43,418 bases of DNA from contig QCNI01000012.1 of the NCBI GenBank assembly GCA_003213255.1, forward strand, positions 1 to 43,418. The letters are read 5' to 3'. The DNA is from Prochlorococcus sp. AG-424-P16 (GTDB lineage: Bacteria; Cyanobacteriota; Cyanobacteriia; PCC-6307; Cyanobiaceae). This document shows positions 26,796 to 36,145 of the stretch, piece after piece. Under the pieces are notes generated by a model that saw only the letters and a program-made list of their open reading frames with translations, did not search any database and was not told the DNA's origin. Position 1 is the first letter of the stretch. Each line of letters opens with the position of its first letter. The translations under genes and the position numbers were made by a program.

Positions 26796-27997
26796 TTATC
26801 TTGCTCTTTTTTGTCGAAGAGTGCTTTAGTTTTTAATGCTCTCTCTGTGGCTTCTTGCATAACTTTTTGCTTATCAATAATTAATTCTCCCGCAGAGTTT
26901 TCCAGGAGTGCTGTATTGAGACCAACGCGCCCTTTTTCGAGGTCAATTTCAGATATCAAAGCTTTTATAATTTCCCCTTCTCTAAAAACTTCTCGTAAAG
27001 AACGAATCGATCCATTTGTTAGTGAGGATTGATGAAGAAGTCCACTAGCTCCCCCTAAATCAACAAATAAGCCATATGGTTTTACAGCTAAAACTTCTCC
27101 TTCAATCAATTGACCTAATTCTAGACTTGTAAGTTTAGAAACTAATGATGCTTTCTTCTCAGAGAGAACTAATTTTCTGGATTCTGGATTAACCTCAAGA
27201 AACGCCACTTTTAGATTTTTGCCAACAAAAGATTGATAATCTTGACCATCTTCAAGTTGAGATCTGGGGATAAATCCTCTTAATCCATCTACATCACAAG
27301 TAAGCCCACCTCTGTTAAATCCATTAATTAAAACGTTAATTAATTCTCCATTTTTTGCGGAACTTGATACTTTCTCCCAACTTTGCCTGAGAATTAATGC
27401 CCGAGCGCTCACTGTTACCATCCCATCAGCATTTTGTTCTTTGATAACCAAAACTTCCATTTCAAGGCCTATGGAAAACTTTTCTTTAAAGTTAGTTATG
27501 ACTCCTAAACCACATTCTTTTTTGGGCATATATCCAGGTGCCTTTCCACCAATGTCAACATATAATCCATCACTTTCGATTGCTATAACCTTTCCTGAAA
27601 TTGTTTCTCCAGTAGCCCCAATTGGTTCATTTGCATTTAAAGCCTCCAAAAAAGCACTTTCATCAAAATCGAATTCATCAACTGTTCTTTCTAATTGAAA
27701 ATCTGTATTTTGCTCAGAAAAATTAAGCGGTCTATTTAAGTCTTGTTGAGTTAAATCTTGTTGAGAAATATCAAAATCCTTAGTCTTTTCATTGATATCC
27801 TTAATTTCTTTTACTGAATTATCTTTAATGATTTGAGGTTTGATTGCAATATTTTCTTTTTTTAAATCTTCTTGCGAACTTTTTTCCTCATTATTTATTT
27901 CTTGAGAATCTTTCTTGCTTATGTGAAGTACCTGAAGAGGTTTTTTATTGCCCTTCGGTTGGATATTATCTTGGGCATTTTTATTACTTGCTCCCAT
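26792..27997 (-). CDS. S1-domain RNA-binding protein (ribosomal protein S1 homologue)
   Basis: A 401-residue protein with three S1-type OB domains at about 130-200 (ETISGKVIAIESDGLYVDIG), 216-282 (GLTCDVDGLRGFIPRSQL) and 296-365 (GQLIEGEVLAVKPYGLFVDL). They are preceded by a charged, low-complexity N-terminus (about 1-110) and followed by a basic tail. The layout matches the second cyanobacterial S1-like protein (often called Rps1b or Nbp1), with fewer domains than enterobacterial S1. It binds mRNA and may help start translation of leader-poor messages. It is co-translated with the Tab2-like gene and divergent from the creatininase-family gene across 66 nt with a dyad. Confidence 0.9.
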   Translation of the reverse strand: MGASNKNAQDNIQPKGNKKPLQVLHISKKDSQEINNEEKSSQEDLKKENIAIKPQIIKDNSVKEIKDINEKTKDFDISQQDLTQQDLNRPLNFSEQNTDFQLERTVDEFDFDESAFLEALNANEPIGATGETISGKVIAIESDGLYVDIGGKAPGYMPKKECGLGVITNFKEKFSIGLEMEVLVIKEQNADGMVTVSARALILRQSWEKVSSSAKNGELINVLINGFNRGGLTCDVDGLRGFIPRSQLEDGQDYQSFVGKNLKVAFLEVNPESRKLVLSEKKASLVSKLTSLELGQLIEGEVLAVKPYGLFVDLGGASGLLHQSSLTNGSIRSLREVFREGEIIKALISEIDLEKGRVGLNTALLENSAGELIIDKQKVMQEATERALKTKALFDKKEQDK

Positions 27998-28022
27998 CGT
28001 AGGTAAAATAAGAATAATTAAT

Positions 28023-28047
28023 TATTAACATACTCTAAATGTTAATA
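28023..28047. promoter_or_regulatory. Dyad in divergent promoter region
   Basis: TATTAACAT (28023-28031) and ATGTTAATA (28039-28047) are perfect 9-bp inverted copies around a 7-nt centre. They occupy the 66-nt gap between the divergent starts of the S1-domain gene (27997, minus) and the creatininase-family gene (28064, plus). The short gap and symmetric site fit shared control by a dimeric regulator, but no known consensus matches and chance is possible in AT-rich DNA. Confidence 0.35.
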
Positions 28048-28063
28048 CTCAAAATTAAAATTA

Positions 28064-28858
28064 ATGAACTTTAAACCAATATCTAATAAATTTGAATATT
28101 TAAATTGGCAAGAAATTGAGAGTATTGCAAAAGAAAAAAGATCAACAGTGATTTGGCCATTTGGTGCTGTTGAGCAACATGGACCTCATTTGCCTCTTGC
28201 TACAGATAGTATTTTTGTTGATGACATCATTAGCGAAGTTTTTAAATTATTACCTGCCGATATTCCATTAAAAAAACTTCCAACTCAATATATTGGGTTC
28301 TCGCCAGAACATAAAGGTTTTGCTGGAACAATTTCACTTTCCTCAAATTTAATAACCTCAATGATTAAGGAGGTCGGAGGTCAATTATCTGATATGGGTT
28401 TTAAAAGATTGATATTAATAAATGGACATGGAGGTCAAATCTCATTACTAAATACAGCGGCAAGAGAGCTAAGAAGTTTCTCACCAGGGATGGCAGTTTT
28501 CCCTTGTTTTCTATGGAGTGGTGTTAATGGATTAAGTGAATTGTTGACAAAAAATGAAATCGAGGCTGGGCTACATGCCTCTTTAGCTGAAACAAGTTTG
28601 ATGCTCGCTTTGAAACCAGAATTAGTAGGTGATGAACGCCCAAATGAGGGCATTAAAGGACAAATTCCAGAAGGCTGGAGTCTAGAGGGGAATGCACCTA
28701 CTTCTTGGCTTACTGACGACTTCAGTAAATCAGGTGTTATTGGAGATAGTAGAGGAGCAAATGAGTCTTTAGGAAAAAATTTAAAGGAATTATTGATTAA
28801 TCATTGGTTCAAATTGATTATGAATCTGATGCAATCAGATTGGCCAAACAATTCTTAA
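28064..28858 (+). CDS. Creatininase-family amidohydrolase
   Basis: A 264-residue metal-dependent hydrolase. The family motifs are IWPFGAVEQHGPHLPLATDS (about 31-50), with the metal-binding E, H and D, then NGHGGQISLL near 124, and ALHASLAE-like GLHASLAETSLM near residue 168 with a further metal-binding glutamate. Relatives hydrolyse cyclic amides such as creatinine or act in coenzyme and riboflavin-like pathways; the cyanobacterial substrate is unknown. It precedes ado on the same strand, but ado has its own strong -10 element, so a joint transcript is not implied. Confidence 0.88.
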   Translation: MNFKPISNKFEYLNWQEIESIAKEKRSTVIWPFGAVEQHGPHLPLATDSIFVDDIISEVFKLLPADIPLKKLPTQYIGFSPEHKGFAGTISLSSNLITSMIKEVGGQLSDMGFKRLILINGHGGQISLLNTAARELRSFSPGMAVFPCFLWSGVNGLSELLTKNEIEAGLHASLAETSLMLALKPELVGDERPNEGIKGQIPEGWSLEGNAPTSWLTDDFSKSGVIGDSRGANESLGKNLKELLINHWFKLIMNLMQSDWPNNS

Positions 28859-28923
28859 ATAAGTTTAAGTAAAAATGTGACTTAACAATTGAAACTATTT
28901 TCATGATATTTAAATAAACCCTC

Positions 28924-28929
28924 TATAAT
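28924..28929 (+). promoter_or_regulatory. Probable -10 element for ado
   Basis: A perfect TATAAT lies at 28924-28929. The -35 region 17 nt upstream (TCATGA) is weak, as is common in Prochlorococcus. Transcription starting about 7 nt downstream (near 28936) would leave only a few bases before the ATG at 28942 but about 33 nt before the ATG at 28969. This favours 28969 as the ado start. Confidence 0.45.
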
Positions 28930-28968
28930 AATGTAATATTCATGCATAATGAGCTAAAGATTACTGAC

Positions 28969-29697
28969 ATGCAAACTCTAGAATCAAATAAAAAAACTAT
29001 TGAAGAATCGATTAATCCGATTTCTTTAGAGTTACCAGACTTCACTACAGATTCTTATAAGGATGCATACAGCAGAATTAACGCAATTGTTATAGAGGGA
29101 GAGCAAGAGGCTCATGATAATTACATTTCATTAGCAACTTTAATTCCAAATGAATTAGAGGAATTAACTAAATTAGCGAGAATGGAAATGAAGCATAAAA
29201 AAGGTTTTACTGCTTGTGGAAGAAATTTAGGTGTAGTAGCTGATATGGATTTTGCTAAAAAATTCTTTTCTAAATTACATGGTAATTTTCAAGTTGCCCT
29301 TGAAAAAGGAAATTTAACAACATGTCTTTTAATACAAGCCATCTTAATTGAAGCATTTGCAATTTCTGCTTATAACGTCTACATAAGAGTTGCGGATCCT
29401 TTTGCAAAAAAAATAACAGAGGGAGTAGTTAAAGATGAATATCTTCATTTAAATTACGGTCAAGAGTGGCTTAAGGAGAATCTATCAACATGTAAAGAGG
29501 AATTAATGGAAGCTAATAAGGTTAATCTTCCTTTAATTAAAAAGATGTTAGATGAAGTAGCAGATGACGCATCAGTTTTAGCTATGGACAGAGAAGAATT
29601 AATGGAAGAATTTATGATTGCTTATCAAGATACATTGATGGAAATAGGTCTAGATAATAGAGAAATTGCAAGAATGGCTATGGCAGCTATCGTCTAA
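28969..29697 (+). CDS. ado: Aldehyde-deformylating oxygenase (alkane synthesis)
   Basis: Converts fatty aldehydes to alkanes one carbon shorter plus formate, using a di-iron centre, O2 and electrons from ferredoxin. From the ATG at 28969 it has 242 residues starting MQTLESNKK; an ATG nine codons upstream (28942) is less likely given the -10 at 28924. All six iron ligands are visible: E45 (EGEQEAHD), E73 and H76 (RMEMKHKKG), E128 (LIEAFAISAY), E157 and H160 (KDEYLHLNYG). Residue N136 (SAYNVY) is where I recall a histidine in related sequences; this needs alignment. aar follows 108 nt downstream, the usual pairing. Confidence 0.97.
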   Translation: MQTLESNKKTIEESINPISLELPDFTTDSYKDAYSRINAIVIEGEQEAHDNYISLATLIPNELEELTKLARMEMKHKKGFTACGRNLGVVADMDFAKKFFSKLHGNFQVALEKGNLTTCLLIQAILIEAFAISAYNVYIRVADPFAKKITEGVVKDEYLHLNYGQEWLKENLSTCKEELMEANKVNLPLIKKMLDEVADDASVLAMDREELMEEFMIAYQDTLMEIGLDNREIARMAMAAIV

Positions 29698-29805
29698 TTA
29701 CATTTCTAATTAATTAAGGCTTTTAATAATTAATCAAACCTATTTAAGTAGTTATCTCTGTGCTATTGTTCATAACATCGTATAGAAACCATTTATAAAT
29801 TTTAA

Positions 29806-30846
29806 ATGTTTGGGTTAATAGGCCACTCAACCAGTTTTGAAGATGCAAAAAGAAAAGCTTCGATGCTAGGCTTTGATCATATTGCTGATGGCGACTTGGA
29901 TGTTTGGTGTACTGCTCCTCCTCAGCTTGTTGAAAATGTAGAAGTTAAGAGTGCAACTGGAATATCTATTGAAGGTTCTTATATAGATTCTTGCTTTGTT
30001 CCTGAAATGCTTTCTAGGTTTAAAACCGCTAGAAGAAAAGTACTAAATGCTATGGAACTAGCTCAGAAAAAAGGGATTAATATTACCGCTTTAGGAGGAT
30101 TTACTTCTATTATTTTTGAGAATTTTAATCTTCTACAGCATAAACAAATTAGAAATACTTCATTAGAGTGGGAAAGGTTTACTACTGGGAATACTCATAC
30201 CGCCTGGGTTATTTGTAAGCAACTAGAAATAAATGCTCCTCGCATTGGGATAGACCTTAAAAAAGCAACTGTTGCTGTAATTGGTGCTACAGGTGATATC
30301 GGTAGCGCTGTTTGTAGGTGGCTTATCAATAAAACTGGGATTTCAGAACTTCTTATGGTAGCAAGGCAACAAGAACCTCTAGCGCTGTTACAAAAAGAAT
30401 TAGATGGTGGCACCATAACAAGTTTGGATGAGGCATTGCCTCAGGCGGACATTGTTGTGTGGGTTGCAAGTATGCCTAAAACTATTGAAATTGACACTGA
30501 CAACTTAAAAAAACCATGTTTAATGATCGATGGTGGATACCCCAAAAATCTTGATGAGAAATTTCAGGATGAAAATATTTATGTTTTAAAAGGAGGTATA
30601 GTAGAGTTTTTCAATGATATTGGTTGGAATATGATGGAACTTGCGGAAATGCAAAACCCTCAGCGAGAGATGTTTGCTTGCTTTGCAGAAGCTATGATTT
30701 TAGAATTTGAAAAGTGTCATACAAACTTTAGTTGGGGAAGAAATAACATTTCCCTTGAAAAGATGGAATTTATTGGAGCAGCTTCTTTAAAGCATGGTTT
30801 TTCCTCCATTGGACTTGATAAGCAGCCTAAAGTATTAACTGTCTAA
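29806..30846 (+). CDS. aar: Long-chain acyl-ACP reductase
   Basis: Reduces acyl-ACP to fatty aldehyde with NADPH, supplying ado. The 346-residue protein starts [20 protein letters not shown]. The nucleotide-binding loop [15 protein letters not shown] is at 156-170, and C292 in [12 protein letters not shown] is the expected acyl-thioester cysteine. Length and motifs are those of typical cyanobacterial enzymes. It sits between ado (108 nt upstream) and accA (3 nt downstream), so fatty-acid precursor synthesis and alkane formation are on one strand and probably partly co-transcribed. A possible weak -10 (TATAGA, 29781-29786) lies upstream. Confidence 0.97.
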   Translation: MFGLIGHSTSFEDAKRKASMLGFDHIADGDLDVWCTAPPQLVENVEVKSATGISIEGSYIDSCFVPEMLSRFKTARRKVLNAMELAQKKGINITALGGFTSIIFENFNLLQHKQIRNTSLEWERFTTGNTHTAWVICKQLEINAPRIGIDLKKATVAVIGATGDIGSAVCRWLINKTGISELLMVARQQEPLALLQKELDGGTITSLDEALPQADIVVWVASMPKTIEIDTDNLKKPCLMIDGGYPKNLDEKFQDENIYVLKGGIVEFFNDIGWNMMELAEMQNPQREMFACFAEAMILEFEKCHTNFSWGRNNISLEKMEFIGAASLKHGFSSIGLDKQPKVLTV

Positions 30847-30849
30847 ATC

Positions 30850-31857
30850 ATGGCTAAACGTTACCTTCTTGATTTTGAAAAGCCTCTTGTTGAACTTGAG
30901 AAGCAGATAGAGCAAATTAAAGAATTAGCTCGAGATTCAGAGGTAGATGTTAGTCAACAGCTTCTACAGCTTGAAACCTTAGCGGCTAGAAGAAGAGAAG
31001 AAATATTTAAATCTCTCACCCCTGCTCAAAAGATTCAGGTAGCTAGACATCCTCAAAGACCAAGTACTTTGGACTTTGTTCAAATGTTTTGCGATGACTG
31101 GATCGAATTACATGGAGACAGAAATGGTGGCGATGATATGGCATTAATTGGGGGGATAGGTTCGATAAATAATAGACCAGTGTTGATGTTAGGGCATCAA
31201 AAAGGAAGGGATACAAAAGAAAATGTAGTAAGAAACTTTGGGATGGCAAAACCAGGAGGTTATAGAAAAGCTCTTAGATTAATGCAGCATGCTAATAGAT
31301 TCGCTTTGCCAATTCTTACATTTATTGATACTCCTGGAGCTTATGCTGGTTTAAAAGCTGAAGAACAAGGTCAAGGTGAAGCAATTGCAAGAAACCTTCG
31401 AGAGATGTTTGGATTGAAAGTTCCAATTGTTGCTACTGTCATTGGAGAAGGAGGTTCAGGAGGCGCACTCGGAATAGGTGTCGCCGATAGGTTACTAATG
31501 TTTGAACACAGTGTTTACACGGTTGCTAGCCCAGAAGCATGTGCATCAATTTTGTGGAGAGATGCTGCGAAGGCACCAGAAGCGGCATCAGCACTTAAAA
31601 TTACAGGCAAAGATTTACTTAAATTAGGTATTATAGATGAGGTTTTACCAGAACCTTCTGGTGGGAATAATTGGGCTCCTTTAGATGCTGGTAATACACT
31701 AAAAGAGGCTATTGAGAAACACTTGAATGCTTTACTTCAAATGCCTGTAGACCAATTAATTGAGGAAAGATACAAAAAGTTTAGGGTTTTAGGTAAATTT
31801 ATCGAAGCAAATAATATTGAAGAGATTTATAGTGAAATTCCCCAAAAAACTGAATAA
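30850..31857 (+). CDS. accA: Acetyl-CoA carboxylase carboxyltransferase subunit alpha
   Basis: Alpha subunit of the carboxyltransferase that moves carboxyl from biotin to acetyl-CoA, giving malonyl-CoA for fatty-acid synthesis. The 335 residues begin [20 protein letters not shown]. The helical N-terminus is followed by the crotonase-fold domain with [40 protein letters not shown], and [20 protein letters not shown]. The ATG lies 3 nt after the aar stop, so the two genes are co-transcribed. The SDR gene start lies inside its 3' end or 1 nt after its stop, depending on the start used. Confidence 0.97.
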   Translation: MAKRYLLDFEKPLVELEKQIEQIKELARDSEVDVSQQLLQLETLAARRREEIFKSLTPAQKIQVARHPQRPSTLDFVQMFCDDWIELHGDRNGGDDMALIGGIGSINNRPVLMLGHQKGRDTKENVVRNFGMAKPGGYRKALRLMQHANRFALPILTFIDTPGAYAGLKAEEQGQGEAIARNLREMFGLKVPIVATVIGEGGSGGALGIGVADRLLMFEHSVYTVASPEACASILWRDAAKAPEAASALKITGKDLLKLGIIDEVLPEPSGGNNWAPLDAGNTLKEAIEKHLNALLQMPVDQLIEERYKKFRVLGKFIEANNIEEIYSEIPQKTE

Positions 31858-32566
31858 CTTGAAACTAGCTTTTATAACCGGTGCTACGAAAGGTATTGGT
31901 AGATCAACCGCAATTACTTTTGCCAATGCTGGCTGGGATTTGATTTTACTCTCCAGGAATATGGATTTAATGGAGAAACTAAAGAGCGAACTGTTGACCA
32001 CTAAATCAAAAGTTAACCTAGTAAAATGTGATTTATCTAATCCTCTAGAAATAGAGCATTGCGTTAGAGAGGCAATTGAGAAATATGGATGCCCTTCAGT
32101 ATTGATAAATAACGCCGGTTGCGCATTTAATAGCCCTTTAGTCGAAATGGAATTAGGTCAATGGGAACAAACTATTCAAATAAACCTGACAAGTGTTTTT
32201 CAAATTTGTAGTTCAATAATTCCTCAAATGAGAAAAAATGGTGGTTTAGTTATTAATGTTAGTAGTCATGCCTCTTATAATGCATTCCCCCAATGGGGAG
32301 CTTATTGTGTTTCAAAATCTGCATTAGCTATGTTTACTAAATGCTTGAGGGAGGAGGAGAGATCTAATTCAATAAGAGCTTGCACAATAACTCTTGGTTC
32401 AGTCAATACTCCTCTTTGGGACTCCGAATCAATCAATTCTGATTTTGATAGAACATCTATGCTCTCCTCAAAAGAGGTGTCAGAAACTATTCTATATATG
32501 GCTAATAAACCTCAATCACAATTGATCGAAGACTTAACTTTGATGCCTTCCGGCGGAGCCTTTTAA
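31832..32566 (+). CDS. Short-chain dehydrogenase/reductase
   Basis: A classical SDR of about 244 residues. The cofactor motif [17 protein letters not shown] is near the N-terminus, [10 protein letters not shown] is the structural NNAG motif, and serine in [13 protein letters not shown] with YCVSKSA gives the Ser-Tyr-Lys catalytic set. The start is uncertain: a GTG at 31832, preceded by GAAGAGA at a 7-nt spacing, overlaps the end of accA; a TTG at 31859 lies just past its stop; and a TTG at 31817 is also in frame. It follows ado-aar-accA, so a role in reducing a fatty aldehyde or ketoacyl substrate is tempting, but no direct evidence supports it. Confidence 0.85.
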   Translation: MKFPKKLNNLKLAFITGATKGIGRSTAITFANAGWDLILLSRNMDLMEKLKSELLTTKSKVNLVKCDLSNPLEIEHCVREAIEKYGCPSVLINNAGCAFNSPLVEMELGQWEQTIQINLTSVFQICSSIIPQMRKNGGLVINVSSHASYNAFPQWGAYCVSKSALAMFTKCLREEERSNSIRACTITLGSVNTPLWDSESINSDFDRTSMLSSKEVSETILYMANKPQSQLIEDLTLMPSGGAF

Positions 32567-32627
32567 ACATTCTGTTTATCTGATTAATCTTAAAATAGTG
32601 ATTTTTTTTAGTACTATTAGAACCCGA

Positions 32628-32656
32628 TTGAACAAGAGAATGTGATATAGTATATA
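32628..32656 (+). promoter_or_regulatory. Probable promoter for folE
   Basis: TTGAAC (32628-32633) and TATATA (32651-32656) are separated by 17 nt, the ideal spacing for a sigma-70-type promoter. An overlapping TATAGT lies at 32646-32651. Transcription would start near 32663 and leave a leader of about 57 nt before the folE ATG. Confidence 0.4.
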
Positions 32657-32719
32657 GGCAATCAAGCTTTTGGAAGATACAGTTAATTAAGTTGCATACA
32701 ATTTTCTGTTTAGACTTTT

Positions 32720-33460
32720 ATGACCTCTACATTACCCAACGATAATATTAGAAACTTTGACGACCAGATTACTAATAAACTAATTTCTGAAATTATAAGA
32801 GACAGAATTAAGAATTCTGGTACAAGATTTAGTGCAAACGATAATATTTCTGATTTTATAAATCCTGGCGAATTAGAAATTTTAGAAAAAGAAGTAGCCT
32901 CAAGAGTTAAAGACCTACTAAAGTCCCTCGTAATTGATGTTGAGAATGATCATAATACTCAAGAAACTGCTGAGAGAGTTTCAAAAATGTATCTAAACGA
33001 AGTTTTTAAAGGCAGATATCATGAACAACCTAAAGTTACAAGTTTTCCTAATGACAAGAATCTTGATGAAATTTATACAGTTGGTCCAATTTCGGTCAGA
33101 TCTGCATGTTCACATCACTTAGTACCAATTCTAGGAGAGTGTTGGATAGGTATTAAACCAGGAAATAAAGTCATAGGACTTTCAAAATTTGCGAGAGTTG
33201 CTGATTGGGTTTTTTCAAGACCTCATATTCAGGAAGAAGCTGTAATGATCCTCGCAGATGAAATTGAAAAACTTTGCGAACCTAAAGGTTTAGGCATTAT
33301 TGTAAAAGCCCAACATTATTGTATGAAGTGGAGGGGAGTCAAAGAACCAAATACAAGCATGATTAATTCTGTTGTGAGAGGCGATTTTAGACACGATTTA
33401 AGTTTAAAACAAGAATTTTTTGAGCTTGTAAAACAGCAGTCAGCTACTAATAATTACTAA
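32720..33460 (+). CDS. folE: GTP cyclohydrolase I
   Basis: Converts GTP to dihydroneopterin triphosphate, the first step toward folate and, in cyanobacteria, pterin glycosides. A 246-residue FolE: after a 60-residue N-terminal extension, the core contains DHNTQETAERVSKMYLNEVF, the zinc-binding VRSACSHHLVPILGECWIG, VIGLSKFARVADWVFSRP, and VKAQHYCMKWRGVKEPNT with the second zinc cysteine. It has its own likely promoter. It converges on trpF with a 4-nt overlap of the two stops. Confidence 0.96.
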   Translation: MTSTLPNDNIRNFDDQITNKLISEIIRDRIKNSGTRFSANDNISDFINPGELEILEKEVASRVKDLLKSLVIDVENDHNTQETAERVSKMYLNEVFKGRYHEQPKVTSFPNDKNLDEIYTVGPISVRSACSHHLVPILGECWIGIKPGNKVIGLSKFARVADWVFSRPHIQEEAVMILADEIEKLCEPKGLGIIVKAQHYCMKWRGVKEPNTSMINSVVRGDFRHDLSLKQEFFELVKQQSATNNY

Positions 33461-34128
33461 AATCTCTTTAACAACTTAAAAAGATCCTCTGTTTTTTTTA
33501 TATCTTTTAAACCTGGAGATATTTCAATACTACTTGAAATATCTAATCCATTTGGTTTGAAGTCAGTAAGGATTTCATCAATCCATTCAATTGATATTCC
33601 ACCTGCCAAAAACCATGGTTTGCTAAATTGCAAATTCTTTAAATAAATAGAATTTATTTTTTTCCCTGAACCTCCATAAGTTTCTTTATTCCAAGAATCA
33701 AGTAATATCGCATCTACAAAATCTTCAAAAGGTTTTATTTTATCTAAGTCCTTTTCCGTTTTTATTCTGAAAGCCTTCCATAGGCCAATATAGGGAATTT
33801 TTCCCCTTATTTCTTTGCAATAATCAATATCTTCATCTCCATGTAATTGAATGATAGTTTCACTTGGGTTGCCTAAGAAGTTTTTGATAATTAAATCTAT
33901 AGGACAATTTTGCACAACGGTTACTCTATCGATTTTTGGATAAAAGTTTTCTAGGGTTTTAAATATTTTTTTCTTAATTTCAGCTGATACATACCTTGGC
34001 GACTCTTCAACCGAAATAATGCCAATAGCATTTGCTCCTAATTTAGCGACTTGAAGAGCTTGTTCTTCAGAAGTTAGTCCACAAATTTTAACTAAAGGAT
34101 TATTCTTGGGCATATCATTATCCTGCAT
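33457..34128 (-). CDS. trpF: Phosphoribosylanthranilate isomerase
   Basis: Isomerises phosphoribosyl-anthranilate in tryptophan synthesis. A 223-residue TIM barrel: the catalytic cysteine lies in VKICGLTSEEQA, the middle IQLHGDED motif is conserved, and the general-acid aspartate is in ILLDSW, followed by KPWFLAGGI and NGLDISSSIE, which bind the phosphate. The ATG at 34128 or one five codons downstream (34113) may start it. It overlaps folE by 4 nt at its 3' end and is divergent from the site-2 protease gene with 40 nt between starts. Confidence 0.95.
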   Translation of the reverse strand: MQDNDMPKNNPLVKICGLTSEEQALQVAKLGANAIGIISVEESPRYVSAEIKKKIFKTLENFYPKIDRVTVVQNCPIDLIIKNFLGNPSETIIQLHGDEDIDYCKEIRGKIPYIGLWKAFRIKTEKDLDKIKPFEDFVDAILLDSWNKETYGGSGKKINSIYLKNLQFSKPWFLAGGISIEWIDEILTDFKPNGLDISSSIEISPGLKDIKKTEDLFKLLKRF

Positions 34129-34168
34129 GTAAGATTAATATTATTGCTAAATATAGCGGAGATTATTT

Positions 34169-35392
34169 TTGAGAAGTTGGCAAATTTTTAAAATATGGGG
34201 AATTCCCTTTAAAGTTCATCCCTATTGGTTTGTTATTCTCTTTTTATTCTCATGGAGTATAAGTAATCAGGTTAATTTATCTTCTGGCGATATCTACAAT
34301 TATAAAGAAGCTTGGATTATAGGATTTTTAACTTCTTTTTTCTTATTATCTTCAATTATTTTTCATGAGGTTTTTCATACATTTGTTTCACTTAATCAAG
34401 GTGTAAAAATAAAAAAAATTACTTTTTATTTTTTAGGAGCAATTTTACAAATAGATAAGTATTGTCAAACTGCTTTAGGTAATATAAAAATTGCAATTGT
34501 AAGACCTCTTTTATGTTTCGCTACAGCATCTATTTTACTTTTAATTAGTAATAACAGTGCACCTCAGGAACAAATAGCAGTTAATGTAATTTCAAGAGTA
34601 GGTATATTTAATTTATTCTTAGGCTTCTTAAATTTGATTCCAGTTGGTTCTTTAGATGGAGGGAATTTATTAAAAAGTATTATTTGGCATTTCTCAGGGA
34701 GTAAAAATAAAGGAAAAAATTTCCTTAATAAAGTAAATTTATTATTATCTTTTTTTGTTTTATTTTTTGGGATAATTTGTTTATTTAGATTTAACTTTTA
34801 CTTTGGTTTTATTCTTTCTTTTTTGGGCTTGTTTGGAATTAATTCTTCAAAATATGAAAGTCAATTTTTTAAAATTGAAAACATACTTAAATTTAGAAAA
34901 GTTTCAGAGATCAAATTAAAACCTTTGAGAAAAATTGAATTCGATTCAAATTTATCAGAATTTAATACATTAATAAAAAACAAAAAGGATGTATCAGATA
35001 AATATTTTTTTGTTACGAATAATGGGAGATGGAATGGTTTTGTTGAGGAAAATATTTTAAAAAAAGTCTCCTTAAAAAAATGGGAACGGAACTTTGTTGG
35101 AGATTTTAAAAAACCAATCGACAGTTTTGTAAGTGTATCGTGTAACGATAAATTGTGGAAAACTATAGAGAGACTTGAAGAAACAAGTGAGGGTTTATTA
35201 TTAGTTCTCAACGAAGCAGATATCCCTTTAGGGATTATTGATAGGTCAAAAATTGGAAACTTTGTATTGAATAAATTAGGATTTAATTTGCCTTCGGAGA
35301 TTGTTAACAAATTTAACTATAAAAATCACTATCCCTTGGGGATTGAATTGCCAAGAATAATTAATTTAATGAAGCAGAAAGGAGATCTTTAA
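34169..35392 (+). CDS. Site-2-protease family (M50) membrane metalloprotease
   Basis: A 407-residue protein with four to six membrane spans in the first 240 residues. The zinc site is HEVFH at 66-70, and the third ligand lies in NLIPVGSLDGGNLLKS with D163. The C-terminal 150 residues are a soluble domain probably derived from a CBS pair (FDSNLSEFNTLIKNKKDV and LEETSEGLLLVLNEADIPLG fit that fold weakly). Such proteases release membrane-bound regulators such as anti-sigma factors. The start is TTG at 34169, with GGAG 7 nt before it. It converges on the lipoate ligase-like gene with 9 nt between stops. Confidence 0.9.
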   Translation: MRSWQIFKIWGIPFKVHPYWFVILFLFSWSISNQVNLSSGDIYNYKEAWIIGFLTSFFLLSSIIFHEVFHTFVSLNQGVKIKKITFYFLGAILQIDKYCQTALGNIKIAIVRPLLCFATASILLLISNNSAPQEQIAVNVISRVGIFNLFLGFLNLIPVGSLDGGNLLKSIIWHFSGSKNKGKNFLNKVNLLLSFFVLFFGIICLFRFNFYFGFILSFLGLFGINSSKYESQFFKIENILKFRKVSEIKLKPLRKIEFDSNLSEFNTLIKNKKDVSDKYFFVTNNGRWNGFVEENILKKVSLKKWERNFVGDFKKPIDSFVSVSCNDKLWKTIERLEETSEGLLLVLNEADIPLGIIDRSKIGNFVLNKLGFNLPSEIVNKFNYKNHYPLGIELPRIINLMKQKGDL

Positions 35393-35401
35393 TAATTCTT
35401 G

Positions 35402-36145
35402 TTATGAAAATTTTCTAATATTTTTATTATCTATCTCAATATTTGTGAAATTTATATTTGATTTATTCTCTAGGAATGAATGTCTTAAATGTTGAACTAT
35501 TTCATCATTAGTTAGACCTAAATTTATTTTTGGTGGCGCATCTTCTTTAAATAATTTATACCACAGATCTTTTGAAGGATTTGTTTGAATCTCTCCATGT
35601 TGAAGGAATGCATCTTTTTTACGAAATTGGGCACTTCCTATTCTCTTAAACCCATCTTGATCAACTAAATCGGAAATTAATGAAGTCCCAAAACAATTTG
35701 TTTTAATGCGTGATTTTCGTAAATTCCCATATTGTAAGTTTAGACCTATTTCTCTAAAACTTTTAATTAACCAATTATTAACCATTTCATAACTTAAGAC
35801 TTTATAGTATTTTTTTTTAAATGTTAATGCATATGTTATTCCCCCTGAATGCAAAACAGCTCCACCTCCAGAGGGACGTCTGACAATATTAATTTCCCCA
35901 TTTGATAATAAATTTTCCCAATGAATAGGAATTTCTTTTTGGTGATAACCAATTGAAAGCCAATCCCCAGTCCAATAGTAGAATCTCAATGTGAGAATTA
36001 TTTCAGGATTCGAAATTGTCTGATCTAAAGAATTTAAATCTAAAGCCATTTGATCAAATCCAGATAAATTATTTGTTGAAAAAATTAAAGCCTGATTTTT
36101 AATTCCCAAAATTAACTCTGTAAGTTTATTTATGATAATTTTCAA
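35402..36145 (-). CDS. Biotin/lipoate A/B-type ligase family protein
   Basis: A 247-residue protein of the BPL/LplA/LipB fold. The lipoate-binding motif RRPSGGGAVLHSGGITYAL is near 92-110, and RIGSAQFRKKDAFLQHGEI includes the Q-x-R-K-K segment of the catalytic lysine region. It is probably a lipoate-protein ligase attaching lipoate to the E2 or H subunits of 2-oxo acid dehydrogenases or the glycine cleavage system. The family contains also octanoyltransferases, so the exact donor is undecided. It is divergent from psaM across 103 nt. Confidence 0.88.
   Translation of the reverse strand: MKIIINKLTELILGIKNQALIFSTNNLSGFDQMALDLNSLDQTISNPEIILTLRFYYWTGDWLSIGYHQKEIPIHWENLLSNGEINIVRRPSGGGAVLHSGGITYALTFKKKYYKVLSYEMVNNWLIKSFREIGLNLQYGNLRKSRIKTNCFGTSLISDLVDQDGFKRIGSAQFRKKDAFLQHGEIQTNPSKDLWYKLFKEDAPPKINLGLTNDEIVQHLRHSFLENKSNINFTNIEIDNKNIRKFS

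Noticed and set aside
28942-28968. Upstream ATG as start of ado.
   Set aside because: It would lie only a few bases after the start site expected from TATAAT at 28924, and iron-ligand numbering fits the known family when counted from 28969.
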